Made by a program: the position numbers and the translations under genes. This document shows, piece by piece, positions 22,681-33,000 of a stretch of DNA of 46,339 bases. The notes under the pieces are model-generated. The model had not been told where the DNA came from and searched no databases. It saw only the letters and a list, made by a program, of their open reading frames with translations. The DNA comes from a virus. The DNA lies in IMG/VR virus record IMGVR_UViG_3300042389_000481, positions 1 through 46,339 of that record; one strand, written 5' to 3'. Numbering within the stretch: position 1 is the stretch's first letter; every line of letters begins with the position of its first letter.

Positions 22681-23025
22681 ATGGCGCGGCCCAAGCTCTG
22701 GTCCTTCTCGATGACAAGCGGGGAGACCACCACCGTCTATTGGCCCACGGACACCTGGGTCAGCACGCAGGAATACGCCATCGTGTTTCGCCATCCGGGC
22801 GGGACTGGCGGGTTCATGTCTGGATGTTCGGCAGCGTGGAGCATCGACCGTGTCCTCGCGACGGGCGTCGCTTCGGCGCACTTCGTGCAGATCACGGCTT
22901 TCTCCACAAACTCGCAGATCGTCCACGAAGACCCTGCGTCCTGCTTCCGGTTCGTCCTTCGGGCGAGCGGTGCGGCCACGCTCGAAATCATGGCTATGCA
23001 GAGCGGACCTGAGCGGGCGTTCTGA
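22681..23025 (+). CDS. Small beta-rich virion-region protein
   Basis: This 114-aa protein reads ARPKLWSFSMTSGETTTVYWP after its initiator, with beta-strand alternation and a C-terminal RFVLRASGAATLEIMAMQ segment. It could be a small decoration or head-completion protein. Its stop overlaps the next start as TGATG. No family is recognised. Confidence 0.55.
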   Translation: MARPKLWSFSMTSGETTTVYWPTDTWVSTQEYAIVFRHPGGTGGFMSGCSAAWSIDRVLATGVASAHFVQITAFSTNSQIVHEDPASCFRFVLRASGAATLEIMAMQSGPERAF

Positions 23026-23399
23026 TGGGGCAGTGGACGGAGCGCAATCGCTGGAGGCGAGGCAGGTGGCTCGTCCAGGACGACGAGAGCGGCTTCGTTC
23101 ACTATTCGGATCAGGTCGTCCGTCGCTGGGATGGGCTCTACGTCCGCAAGGACCAGGACGAGCCCATCGACCCGCAATGGTTCATTACTTCCGAAAACGA
23201 CCCGGCCCCGCTCCCGTTCGTCCGACCTGAAGCTGCCGCAGGCCCCGCCTGCAAGACCGGTCGCGCCTACGATGCCAACAACAAGCCAATCCGGAACTTC
23301 CCCGGGTACGACCTCTACATCGGGAGCAGCGTGGGGAGCATGGAGATTGGCTGCTCCTTCATCGTGTTCCCCGACACAGGCCCCTATCCCCCTCGGTGA
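23025..23399 (+). CDS. Hypothetical virion-region protein
   Basis: This 124-aa protein has a strongly basic, Trp-rich start (WTERNRWRRGRWLVQDDESG) and a middle YDLYIGSSVGSMEIG strand region. It lies among head and tail genes and overlaps the previous stop by one base. Its function is not recognised. Confidence 0.5.
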   Translation: MGQWTERNRWRRGRWLVQDDESGFVHYSDQVVRRWDGLYVRKDQDEPIDPQWFITSENDPAPLPFVRPEAAAGPACKTGRAYDANNKPIRNFPGYDLYIGSSVGSMEIGCSFIVFPDTGPYPPR

Positions 23400-23402
23400 C
23401 CC

Positions 23403-24092
23403 ATGGCGCAGCAGGACAAGGCAACGCTCAAGCAGGCTTTCGAGACGGGTGACGCGCCAACGGGCAGCGACTTCGAGAACCTGATCGACAGCCAGTTGAA
23501 CCTTGCGGAGACGACGGCGCAGACCGTCAACGGTCCGGTCAACTTCGCCGGAGGCGTTACCTTCGCCTCGATTTCCGCTGCGGTGGTTGGCGGCAACGCC
23601 GCTACGTTCAACACGGTCAGCACGTCGGCCCTGGCCGCCGCGACGGTGTCCGCCGCAGGGATCTTCGGGCTCGCGCGAGGCGAGTGTTACGCCACCAGCA
23701 ATGGGGTCATCTCGACGACGGCAATCAACAGCTATGTCGTGACGAACGTGGGAACGAGCGCCGACTCCTTGGCGCAGTTCACCCACAACGGCTCCGGAAG
23801 GCTGACCTACACCGGGGTTCAGACCAAGAACTTCATGTTCGACGTGGACTTCACGGTCAGCGGCGTCACCGCAAGCCAGAACGTCGCGGTTCGCCTCGGC
23901 AAGGATGGGACGTCACAGCCAAAGACGACCATCGAACTGCGCCTTACGGCTACGTCGGCCCCGTTCTGTGGCCACGCAGGGGGAATCCTCTCGATGGCCC
24001 CGAACTCGTATGTGGAGGTCCTGGCGACCGCTACGCTGAACGTGAGCAACATTGTCTTCGAGAAGCTGAACCTTCGCGCCCGCGAGGTCTGA
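23403..24092 (+). CDS. Short fibre or surface protein
   Basis: This 229-aa protein has an N-terminal segment KATLKQAFETGDAPTGSDFENLIDS (residues 6-30; key residues PTGSDF and NLIDS) that closely resembles the start of the fibre protein at 33823-34713. The remainder is Gly/Ala/Thr-rich beta sequence ending VFEKLNLRAREV. The shared N-terminus is probably a virion attachment module, so the two proteins may dock at equivalent sites. A spike or head-fibre role is likely. Confidence 0.6.
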   Translation: MAQQDKATLKQAFETGDAPTGSDFENLIDSQLNLAETTAQTVNGPVNFAGGVTFASISAAVVGGNAATFNTVSTSALAAATVSAAGIFGLARGECYATSNGVISTTAINSYVVTNVGTSADSLAQFTHNGSGRLTYTGVQTKNFMFDVDFTVSGVTASQNVAVRLGKDGTSQPKTTIELRLTATSAPFCGHAGGILSMAPNSYVEVLATATLNVSNIVFEKLNLRAREV

Positions 24093-24093
24093 C

Positions 24094-24807
24094 ATGGCGT
24101 CGCCCTATCTCACGGTTCTGGAGATCATCAACGAGGTCTGCGACCGGATGAACATCCGGCGCGTGACCGCCACAACCCAGAACATGTTCACGAAGAACAG
24201 CATCAACCTCCTGAACGACATCATGGAGGAGCTTGCGGACCTCGGAACGTGGAACGAGCTTCAGGCTTCGGCTGCGGTGACGATGGTTTGCGGGCAGTCG
24301 ATCTACAGCATCGACACGACGGCTCTGGTCACCGCAAAGCGGTTCATCCACTCGATCCAGGAGGTCTCGGTGTCCGGACGCGTCCCGCCCCTGGAGCCGA
24401 TCTCCGACAAGAACGAGTTCCGGATGCTCAACCGGGTCAACAGCATCGGCCAACCATCCCGATACATCATCGAGGGGGTGGACTCCCTTGGCAACCCACG
24501 GGTCGGCGTATTCCCGCGCCCCGGGGCGAACTACGCGGGGAACTCGGCCTTCGTGAAGTTTCAGGTGCTGCCGCCCAAGTACGTCGCAGGCACCGATGAC
24601 AACGTGGTCGTCCCGTTCCCTGGTCGGGTGGTCATCCTGGGCCTTGTGGCGGCATCGCTGCTGGACGAGAGCGGCGGGGCTGAGACGCGGCAGTATCAGG
24701 CGGCCCAGATGAAGTACCTCGCGTCCCGCAACTCGTCCCTTGGTCGGCAGACGGCCAAGACCGGCGAGTATGTCCGGGTCCAGCCAGGGATCACGTCGAG
24801 GTCCTGA
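24094..24807 (+). CDS. Head-tail adaptor/tail tubular protein A-like
   Basis: This 237-aa protein resembles podovirus gatekeeper or tubular A-type proteins (T7 gp11, P22 gp4-like group). The helical N-terminus (LEIINEVCDRMNIRRV; INLLNDIMEELADLGTWNEL) is followed by a beta-rich region (GQSIYSIDT; PSRYIIEGVD; VGVFPRPG), and the C-terminus again is helical (AAQMKYLASRNSSLG). Its partner, the 691-aa tubular or stabilisation protein, follows with a one-base TGATG overlap, as in podovirus connector operons. Confidence 0.75.
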   Translation: MASPYLTVLEIINEVCDRMNIRRVTATTQNMFTKNSINLLNDIMEELADLGTWNELQASAAVTMVCGQSIYSIDTTALVTAKRFIHSIQEVSVSGRVPPLEPISDKNEFRMLNRVNSIGQPSRYIIEGVDSLGNPRVGVFPRPGANYAGNSAFVKFQVLPPKYVAGTDDNVVVPFPGRVVILGLVAASLLDESGGAETRQYQAAQMKYLASRNSSLGRQTAKTGEYVRVQPGITSRS

Positions 24808-26882
24808 TGCCGGAGCGGTATTACCAGATCGCCCGTCGCGGGCTGGCGACGAACTTCACCGAGACAGAGATCCCGCTGGATTACGCCCAGCGATTCCGCA
24901 ACCGGTTCATCAACGCTGCCGGTGGTGCCGAGAAGCGCCCCGGCTACGTGGCTCTGACCGGTGCGCTGCCCACGAAGGGCATCGTCACGGGGCTGCACGA
25001 ATACATCGACAAGGACGGGGTGGCGACGCTCTTCGCGTCTTCGGACGGCATCGTCTTCCGCTACAACGGGTCTTCGGCTTGGACCCAGGTGTGGCAGGCG
25101 ACGACGGCAGCCCGTATTCGTGCGGTGCAGTTCGACGACAAGCTGGTGTTCTGGAACGGGTCGGATCGGCAGGTTTACATCGACAACGCCACCGCAAGCT
25201 TCGAGCGGCTCCAGCCCCTCATGGAGCAGGGGACGTGTGGTGCTGCCACATCCGCTGCCGCTCTGACCGACGCCGCTGTCACCGACTGGACGGCGCAGAC
25301 GTTCGTCGGCCCTGGCGACATCGTGTTCAACGCCAAGCGTGGGGCGTATGGGCTGGTCACGGCCGTGACGTCGTCGCGCGTGACGCACACCCCGATCAGT
25401 GCGGCTGCGCGTGGGTTCGGAAGCACGTTGGCCCCTATCTCGGGCGCGCCCGTTGGCGGCGAGCCGACGCCCGGAGACGCCTACCGGATCTTCGACAGCA
25501 TCGAACTGAACGTGGTCTCGAACGACGGGATCATGGACAACGTCGTGACCATCGTTGCGACCAGCACGACCCCGACTCAGACCTACATCTCCGTCTCCGC
25601 AGACCGCGTCCCCGACTGGACGACCACCTCCATGCGTGCGGGCGACATCGTCCACAACACGACGAAGAACGCGGCATCCTTCGTGTCGCAGATCCTGTCA
25701 TCCGGGATCTACGTCTCCCCATCGATTGCGACCACATCGGCAGGCGACTCCGTCGTCCTCTATCAATCGGCCATGCCCATCGCTTCGTGGATTCACGTCC
25801 ACTTCGGCCGCGCCTGGATGATCGACTCCCGAGATCCCCGCAATGTCGTGGCGTCCGGTGCCAACGACATCCAGGACTTCACGGTGGACAGCCAGAGCTT
25901 GGAGACGCGGACGGTTGCGGTGGGCTCCCAGCAGCCCGGGGCGGACCCAGCCCGCAGCATCGCATCGTTCCAGACCTACCTCATCATCGGAACGGAGCGG
26001 GCGGTCTACGCCTATCGAGGCACCGCTCCCGCCGACCTGGAGCCTGCGGGCCTGTTCCCCCAAGGCGTGGTCGCCGCAGACGGCTTCGTGAACACCGGCA
26101 ACGACCTGTCGTTTGTCGGGTATGACGGGCTGCTTTCGATCAGCCTCCTCATCAACACGAACAACCTGCAACGCTCGAACATCTCGGAGCCCATCAAGAA
26201 CACGCTGCGAGCCATCATCAGGGATGTTGTGGAGAGCCCGAACCCACAAATCCAGGTGGTTAACTATCAGCGTCGTTCATGGATCGTGATGAAGATCGCG
26301 AGCAAGCTTTACGTGTATAACTATGCCAACTTCGTCATGGACGACGGCAAGATCGTCGCTGGCGCAAGCTGGTCGGACTTCGACGGGCAGATCGGCCTCC
26401 AGAGCGCCCTCTATGTCCGGGCCAACTCGGATCTGCTGCTGGGCGGCGCAGACGGCAAGGTCTACGTTTTCGACCAGGGGACATTCACTGATGACGGTGC
26501 GGTGTTCCCCACCGAATACATGCCCGGGTGGCTGAACCTTGAGGAGCCGCGTCAGTCGATGCGGATCAAGACCGGGTCCTATATCGTGCCGAACTTCCAG
26601 GTCGGGGGCGCGGTGGTCTACACCATCGAGGCTACCGGGGACTTTAACCTCCAGTCCTACGACCTGATTACGGTGACCGCCCAGGAAGAGTTCGGCGGCA
26701 GGCCGGTTGGCACGTTCACCATTGGCAGCGACTTCGTCGGCATGGCCCGCACCGTTGAGGGGAAGAACCCGCTACGATGGCGCGGCGCGCATTTCCGGCT
26801 TTCGTTCCGCACGAATGATCCATACGGTCCTGACGTACTCGCCGGGTTTTCGGTATACGGGGACATTCACGGGAGACGTTGA
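24807..26882 (+). CDS. Tail tubular/stabilisation protein (gp12 or Gp10-like)
   Basis: This 691-aa protein has features of podovirus nozzle or tail-stabilisation proteins. The start (GLATNFTETEIPLDYAQRFRN) leads to a GGAEKRPGY motif near residues 39-47 typical of this group. Long beta-propeller-like segments follow (FRYNGSSAWTQVWQ; KVYVFDQGTF), then a C-terminal LSFRTNDPYGPDVLAGFSVY. It would form the distal nozzle below the adaptor. Length and order agree with a short-tailed phage. Confidence 0.82.
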   Translation: MPERYYQIARRGLATNFTETEIPLDYAQRFRNRFINAAGGAEKRPGYVALTGALPTKGIVTGLHEYIDKDGVATLFASSDGIVFRYNGSSAWTQVWQATTAARIRAVQFDDKLVFWNGSDRQVYIDNATASFERLQPLMEQGTCGAATSAAALTDAAVTDWTAQTFVGPGDIVFNAKRGAYGLVTAVTSSRVTHTPISAAARGFGSTLAPISGAPVGGEPTPGDAYRIFDSIELNVVSNDGIMDNVVTIVATSTTPTQTYISVSADRVPDWTTTSMRAGDIVHNTTKNAASFVSQILSSGIYVSPSIATTSAGDSVVLYQSAMPIASWIHVHFGRAWMIDSRDPRNVVASGANDIQDFTVDSQSLETRTVAVGSQQPGADPARSIASFQTYLIIGTERAVYAYRGTAPADLEPAGLFPQGVVAADGFVNTGNDLSFVGYDGLLSISLLINTNNLQRSNISEPIKNTLRAIIRDVVESPNPQIQVVNYQRRSWIVMKIASKLYVYNYANFVMDDGKIVAGASWSDFDGQIGLQSALYVRANSDLLLGGADGKVYVFDQGTFTDDGAVFPTEYMPGWLNLEEPRQSMRIKTGSYIVPNFQVGGAVVYTIEATGDFNLQSYDLITVTAQEEFGGRPVGTFTIGSDFVGMARTVEGKNPLRWRGAHFRLSFRTNDPYGPDVLAGFSVYGDIHGRR

Positions 26883-27538
26883 TGGCAGGTCTGTTTGATT
26901 TCCTCGGCCCCGCTCAGACGGCCCTGAACCTTGCCGGTGCGGGAAGTGCTGTCGCCAGCTTGTTCGGTATGGGCCGGGATCGCCGCACGGAAAAGGCCAT
27001 GCGGGCGCAGGCGGATCGGGCCGCACAGCTTTCCGAGGCACTGGCGAACCCGAATAGCCCACTCTTCCAGAGCATGGCGTCGGATGCCCTTCAGCAGCAG
27101 CGGACCGCGCGCCTCCAGGGCATCTCGGACTATGTGCGCGAGCAGGAGAGGCAGGCTCGTCGGTTTGCGGGTGCGGGCGGCAACGCCTCGTTCTACGCCC
27201 GCAACCCGAGGCGCGATGAGGCAATCGCAAGAGCCCTGATGATGGCTGGCCAGAACGAGCAGGCCCAGGCCAACCAGCAGGCGCGGCAGACGCTCATGGG
27301 CGGGCTCCAGGGCATCCAGGGGGCCATGGGCGCGACCTCGTCTGCCGCGAACGTGGCAGCCCAGAACGCTCTGATGCGCCAGCAGGGCTTGCCGTCCGCC
27401 CTGTTTGGGGTGTCCAGGTTCCTCAAGGAGATCCCAATGGGCGGGTTTGAGTCTCCGGTCGGTCGATACGACGAGACTGTCAGCAAGAGCCCGATGACTC
27501 CAGAGCGGTTTAGCGGACTGCTTGGCGGAGGCGTCTGA
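26882..27538 (+). CDS. Internal virion/ejection protein (small)
   Basis: This 218-aa protein is Ala/Gln/Gly-rich and helical, with a Gly/Ala-rich hydrophobic N-terminus (FLGPAQTALNLAGAGSAVASLFG) and long amphipathic helices (QADRAAQLSEALANPN; ARALMMAGQNEQAQANQQAR). This composition matches T7 gp14-type proteins that leave the head first to build an ejection channel. It is followed by two larger ejection-type genes. Starts overlap as ATG in TGATG. Confidence 0.7.
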   Translation: MAGLFDFLGPAQTALNLAGAGSAVASLFGMGRDRRTEKAMRAQADRAAQLSEALANPNSPLFQSMASDALQQQRTARLQGISDYVREQERQARRFAGAGGNASFYARNPRRDEAIARALMMAGQNEQAQANQQARQTLMGGLQGIQGAMGATSSAANVAAQNALMRQQGLPSALFGVSRFLKEIPMGGFESPVGRYDETVSKSPMTPERFSGLLGGGV

Positions 27539-30009
27539 TGGCTCTGGACGAAGAAGACGACATCACGCTTGAGGGCGGCGAAGGGGTAACGAGCCCGCTT
27601 GCTCCGTCAGGCATGGAACAGCGGCTCTCGGGGACGGGCGCGAACTCGGATGCCATCATCCAGGCGTTGCTCTCCCAAGCGTTGCGGACCGGGTCCCAGC
27701 GAGACGCGCGCCCATCGTATGCGGCAGATGCTGCAAACGCCCAGACGCGGGTGGCGAAGATCCTGTCCAAATCCCTTGGGGAGCTTGAGGGATCTGGGGG
27801 CCTTGAGCGGCTTGGTTCGGCCGCCATGCAGACCCTTGCGGGGCAGGGGAGGGTCTCTCTCCCGCAGGTGATGGCAGCGCAGGAGCAGCAAGACGTAAGC
27901 AGGGCTTACAACATCGCGAACGCCCTGTCTGGGATGGCCAAAGCGGCGCGTGGCGGGGCGGCGGACATCAACCCCGTGCAGTTGATGGGTCTGATCGCCC
28001 GCAACCAAGAGAACGCACGTCGCGAACTGGAGGGTTTCCAAGGTAACGTCGAGGCGCAAATACGCACCCTTTCGTCGCAGTATGACGACCCGGCGGCGGC
28101 GAGTCAGGTCTTGCGGCAGTATCTTGTCGAGAACGGCAAGAACGTGAAGGACTACGCCTCCGCAAACAAGGTGATGGCAGGCGCGGCGCAGGCCCTTTCG
28201 GCGTCTGGACTGCCACGCAAACGAGGCGCAGGATCAGAGCGAATGACCCCCGCGCAGACTGCGAACTTAGCTGCCCGCACCGAAGAGAACGAGCGGCGCG
28301 GACAAGCGGGCCTCCAGGGGGGTATCGAGGCGCAGATCCGGACCCTTTCGTCGCAATACGACGACCCGGCGGCGGCGAGCCAAGTCCTGCGGGATTATTT
28401 TGCCGAGAACGGCAAGGACGTGGAGGACTACGCCTCCGCAAACAGGGTGATGGCAGGCGCGGCGCAGGCCCTTTCGGAGTCGGGGCTGCCGCGCAAGCGA
28501 GGCGCGACAGCAGGGCGAGCGGCGGCTCCTGAGCAGCAGCCCGCAGCCGCCCCTGAGCCGGGCGGCATGTATACGGACGACGACGGGACCGTGAAGTGGC
28601 GCAACTTCACGCGCGACGGCAAAACCCCGCTCTCCGAGTGGGAGAAGCAGGCGAACTACATCGCCAGCGTCAGTGGGCCAGAAGCCGCGAATGCGTTCGT
28701 GCTGGAGCGGTCGGGGCGGACTTCCGGGGCGCAGGCCAGGGAAATGCAGGCGCGGAAGTTCGAGTTCCAGGCCGGTCAGGCCGCGAGTGCGGCGACGCAG
28801 CGGTTCAACACCGAAGAGAGCCGCATGATCTCGACCCTTGCGAAGCAGTACGGCACGAACGCCACGGTCGTGGAGCAGACCATGCGGGATTTCATCCAGC
28901 GTGGCATCACCGAACAGGGTGTGGACCCGAACAACCTCGATGCGCGTCGGGCGCTCCTCAATGGGGCGGTCACGAACCTCAATCAGTTGAACATCAAGAT
29001 GGAGCCGAGGCCGCAGGTCCAAAAGCTGATTGGGGACTCGAACATCCCCATGCTCCCGGATGGGCGTCCGAACTACGTCGCAAGCATTCCGAACCCCAAA
29101 GACGCTTTCGGCCGGTTGTGGAACGCAGCGCCCCCCGAAAGGCGGGCCGAGATGCTCGCGCGCAAGATCGACGAGACGATTGCTGGCAAGGAAGGGATGC
29201 AAATTTCGGTCGCGACATCGCCGGATGGGTCGTCTTCCGTTGTGGTCGGCGGCAAGGCGGGGGCCGCCGCGAACATGCAGGCTGTCCGGGAGTACGAGGC
29301 CGCCATGACCGGGTACGACTCGGCCAGACCCGTCCTGGATCGCATGAGCCAGCTTGTCGCGGAGGGCGGGCAGACGATCATCGGTCCACTTGGGACCGTC
29401 ACGAACTTCCTTGGGTTCGTGAAAGGGGCGGCCAACGAAATCTTCGGCGGCGCTTTGCCGGAGGACCTGCGCGGCACGGACGCAGAGGTTGCGGAGCGCT
29501 TCGATAGCGTCATGGCGAAGGCCGGACTGCGTGACAGCGGGCTTGCGAAGTTCGTCAGCACGGTCAATGACGAGCGAGCGCAGGCCCTCAAGACCAACAT
29601 CGTGTTCGCGACGTACTACATCGCGAAAACGCTTGATGGCACCGGCAACTTGTCGAACAAAGACACGCAGAGCGTCCTCAGTGCGTTTGGTATGGGGTGG
29701 AACTCCGCCAACTCTGCCAAAGCGGCAATCAAGGAGACCGAGAAAGCTCTTCAGGCCCGCGTCGAGGCTCGTTGGCGCGCAGTCGAGCGCACGGCTCCAC
29801 AAGGCGCAACCATGCCTCGCTCCCCAAGCTTCGGGCAGCAACCGGCCGCCGCCGGGCCTGGGCAGAAGGCCTATCCAGCCCCCAGCAGGGCAGCCATTGA
29901 CGCCTTGAGGGCTGGACGAAAGAACGACGGGACACCGGTCACTCGCGAGGAGTTCGAGAAGTACTTCGGGCCGGGCTCTGCTGAACGCGTGCTTCGTGGT
30001 GGAGGCTGA
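27538..30009 (+). CDS. Internal virion/ejection protein (medium), with internal repeats
   Basis: This 823-aa protein is a likely gp15-type DNA-ejection protein. Two near-identical 92-residue units start at about residues 172 and 264 (core EAQIRTLSSQYDDPAAASQVLR through GLPRKRGA). A diverged third unit, with a helix like EESRMISTLAKQYG, starts near 426. Between and after are Ala/Gln-rich helices and a C-terminal region (FATYYIAKTLDGTGNL). It overlaps the small ejection gene by one base and precedes the 1147-aa gene by two bases. Confidence 0.7.
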   Translation: MALDEEDDITLEGGEGVTSPLAPSGMEQRLSGTGANSDAIIQALLSQALRTGSQRDARPSYAADAANAQTRVAKILSKSLGELEGSGGLERLGSAAMQTLAGQGRVSLPQVMAAQEQQDVSRAYNIANALSGMAKAARGGAADINPVQLMGLIARNQENARRELEGFQGNVEAQIRTLSSQYDDPAAASQVLRQYLVENGKNVKDYASANKVMAGAAQALSASGLPRKRGAGSERMTPAQTANLAARTEENERRGQAGLQGGIEAQIRTLSSQYDDPAAASQVLRDYFAENGKDVEDYASANRVMAGAAQALSESGLPRKRGATAGRAAAPEQQPAAAPEPGGMYTDDDGTVKWRNFTRDGKTPLSEWEKQANYIASVSGPEAANAFVLERSGRTSGAQAREMQARKFEFQAGQAASAATQRFNTEESRMISTLAKQYGTNATVVEQTMRDFIQRGITEQGVDPNNLDARRALLNGAVTNLNQLNIKMEPRPQVQKLIGDSNIPMLPDGRPNYVASIPNPKDAFGRLWNAAPPERRAEMLARKIDETIAGKEGMQISVATSPDGSSSVVVGGKAGAAANMQAVREYEAAMTGYDSARPVLDRMSQLVAEGGQTIIGPLGTVTNFLGFVKGAANEIFGGALPEDLRGTDAEVAERFDSVMAKAGLRDSGLAKFVSTVNDERAQALKTNIVFATYYIAKTLDGTGNLSNKDTQSVLSAFGMGWNSANSAKAAIKETEKALQARVEARWRAVERTAPQGATMPRSPSFGQQPAAAGPGQKAYPAPSRAAIDALRAGRKNDGTPVTREEFEKYFGPGSAERVLRGGG

Positions 30010-30011
30010 TC

Positions 30012-33000
30012 GTGGCTGGCCCGAATCCGTTTGAGGGGATGGAAGAGAGAGAAAATCCGTTCGCCGGAATGGAGGAGGATGGCCCGGCTGCTGCCTCCCC
30101 GCCCGAGCGCAAACAGGTCATGGGCGCTTCGGGTGTTGGCGGGACCATCATGGAACTCCGCAGACTTGAGGCGGAAGCTGCTGCCAGGCCCCCGGTTGGG
30201 GAGGCTACAGCCCAGGTCATTCCCGGAGACGCCGCAAGGGGGCCAAGGCTCTCTCCGTTCCAGCCCTCTCCCGCTGGCATGGCGCAGGCCCTTGGGATTC
30301 GGGTTGGGGAGTTCCCAAGCAGGGCGGGTCCTGGCTTCTTCCAGGACGAGCTTGCGGGCTATCGGCAACTCTACCCGGAGTACGAGTTCGAGGAGGTCGG
30401 CTCGCGCCTGTTCCCCGTCACGGAAGAGATGCGTTCGGCTGGCGTGCCTCGGGGGCTCGCTTCGACTGGCCCCCTCGCGGGCAAGGTCGTCTTCCGCAAA
30501 CGCCCTGAAGTCGGCGGGATTGCGGAGCCATGGACGACGCTCTCACAGCCCGGGACGGTCACCATGGGCGACATTCGGTCCATGGCCGGGAGCGTGCCGC
30601 AAACGGCCGGGGCCATTGCCGGGACGCTGATCGGTGCGCGCTTCGGCGGGGCTCCAGGTGCGGTGGTCGGTGCGGGGCTTGGTGGGGCTGCTGGTGAACT
30701 TGGCCGCCAGGAGATCGGGCAACAGGTCTTCGGCGCGCCAAACTTGGCCGCCTCCGCTCGCGTGTGGGAGGCCACAAAGTCTGGCGTGACCGAGGCCGCC
30801 ATGGCCCAGCTTGGGAACTACGCCGACAAGGCGTACCGGTTCTTCCGGTCCGCTGGCGTCCCGATCCAGTCCATCCCCACCGCTGATTTCAAGCGGCTCC
30901 AGGCGGAGCTTGCCGACATCATCGGTGAGGACGCGGCGAAGCTGCTCACGGCCGGAGATGTCATGGCGAGCGAGACGCCAGGGGCATTCCTCGCCGCCAT
31001 CGAGAAGAAGATCGCGGAGCGTGGCTCTGCCGGTGGCCTGGACATCGCCTCGATGTTCCTCAAGCGGCAGCGGGAGAAAGAAGATCTCCTGATGCGTCGC
31101 CTTGAGGCCATCACAGGAGCGCAGTTGCCATCGGCAACGGACGCAGAGACCGCGATGCGGGCGGTCGATGAGCGTCTGGCTCTCATGGGGATGCCGAAGA
31201 CCGACGAGATCGCAAACCTTCAGCGGCAGTTGGCCCAGCTTCAGCAGGACGTCCCGGCACTCAAGGACAGGGCTGCCATTGCGAAGCTGGACGAGATCAT
31301 CCGGGCGTCCGGAGGCGTCCCGCGTTCGGAGGCCGCCACCGCAGAGGAGGTTGGGCGGGCTCTGTCGAACGTTGTTGGCCCGGTTGCGCGCCAGGAAGTC
31401 GAGCAGGTCGGCAAGATCATCCACCCAGACCTTGCGGTGGGTGCGGAGGCCAAGTCGGCGGCGGACAAGGCGTTCAAAAGGTCCGTGGAGCGGGCTCAGG
31501 ACATCATGGAGGAGGCCAAGCTCTATGGCGGCATGGCCGGAGAGATGGTCCCCGAGGCGACCATCGCGGCTCTCGGTCGCTGGGCGACCCAGATCGAGCG
31601 GGACATCATCCCGGCTCTCTCCGCAACGGACCGCAAGGTGGTCGAAAGCGCCCTCGCCGTCCTCGTCGATGAGAAGGGCAAGCCGAAGCGGTCGGTCTCC
31701 TATGACGACCTGATCGCAACGTCGAGCAACCTCAAGGCGGCGATCCGCAGCGGCTTCACCAAGGAGTGGAACGTCAACCTTGAGATGATGTCCGACCTTG
31801 AGGAGGCCATCTTCCAGGACACCATCAAGCTCCTGCCGCGCAATCTGGCCGAGCAGCTTGTGGACGCGAACACGATCTACCGCAGCCAGAAGCAGGCGTA
31901 TCGGCAGGCTGGCCTCGACAAGTTCCTCCAGCGGGCTTCTGGGGGTGCCGACTACCTCACCAACTCGGCCGCCGCAGGCCGCATCTTCAACAACGTGGAC
32001 ACCTCGACGGCTCTGTCACGGCTCCTCACCAAGCCGGAAGACCAGGGGACGCGCGACATCATCAAGGGCGGCCTGTTGTGGGACCTCGACCAGAGGTTCA
32101 TCGACACCAAGGGCAACGTGAACACAAACGGGCTGTCGAGGTGGATCGCTGACAATGAGGTGATCCTGCGGTCTTGGTTCACCCCGGAAGAACTCACGAA
32201 GATCCGGAACCTCGAAACGTTCACGGAACGGCGCGTCGGACTGGGACTGAAGCCGGGCGACACTTACGACGCATGGTTCGGCCGGTTCTGGGACATGCCT
32301 GCCGAGCGGGCGCAAGAGGCTGTTGCTGCGATCCGCCGCCGACTCCCCAAAGAAGACGCCGAGAAGCTTGTGGGGCAGGTCAAGTCCCTGGCCAATGCGC
32401 GCCTGCGCCGGGACTACGTGACGTTCAACGACGAGGGAGAGCAGACCTTCAGGCACGCAAAGTTCTTCACCGATCTCGGGAATGGGCGCGCCGACTGGAT
32501 CGCGCGTGCAATCGACCCCGGGTTCGGGACTCGGTTGAGGGACATGGCGACGTTCTTGCGGCAGGAGAACACCAGGTTCGCGTCCGACATCCAGCGGCTC
32601 CAGCAAGAGATCATCTCGGCGGAGAAGCGTCTCGCGAACGACAAGGCTGCCGCAGAGGCGTTCAATGAAGTCGCCAAGCAGCAAAGGGCGGCCTTCAGCT
32701 TCTCTGCCGGGTCCAAGCCCAGCGACTACGCTCGCCTTGCCGACAAGATCCTTGCGGAGGCGAACAACACCTCCGCAAAGACCATCGTGTCGTATCTTGA
32801 GCAGCAGGCCCCCGAGCTTCTCCCAGACTTCCGCAGGTCGATGCTGGCCGCGTTCTATCGGTCGGTGACCAAGCCAAGTGAAGCTGGCGTCGGCGCGGCG
32901 ACTGGTGGCCGCGACGCAGCCCTCAACGTCGAGAAGCTCTTCGATTTCGCCAACGACCCCGCCTCCATGGAGTTCATGCAGACGATCTTGGGGCGCGGGA

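Noticed and set aside
21229-22926. 565-codon minus-strand frame
   Set aside because: It is antisense to the triplicated surface protein and has no recognisable domain.
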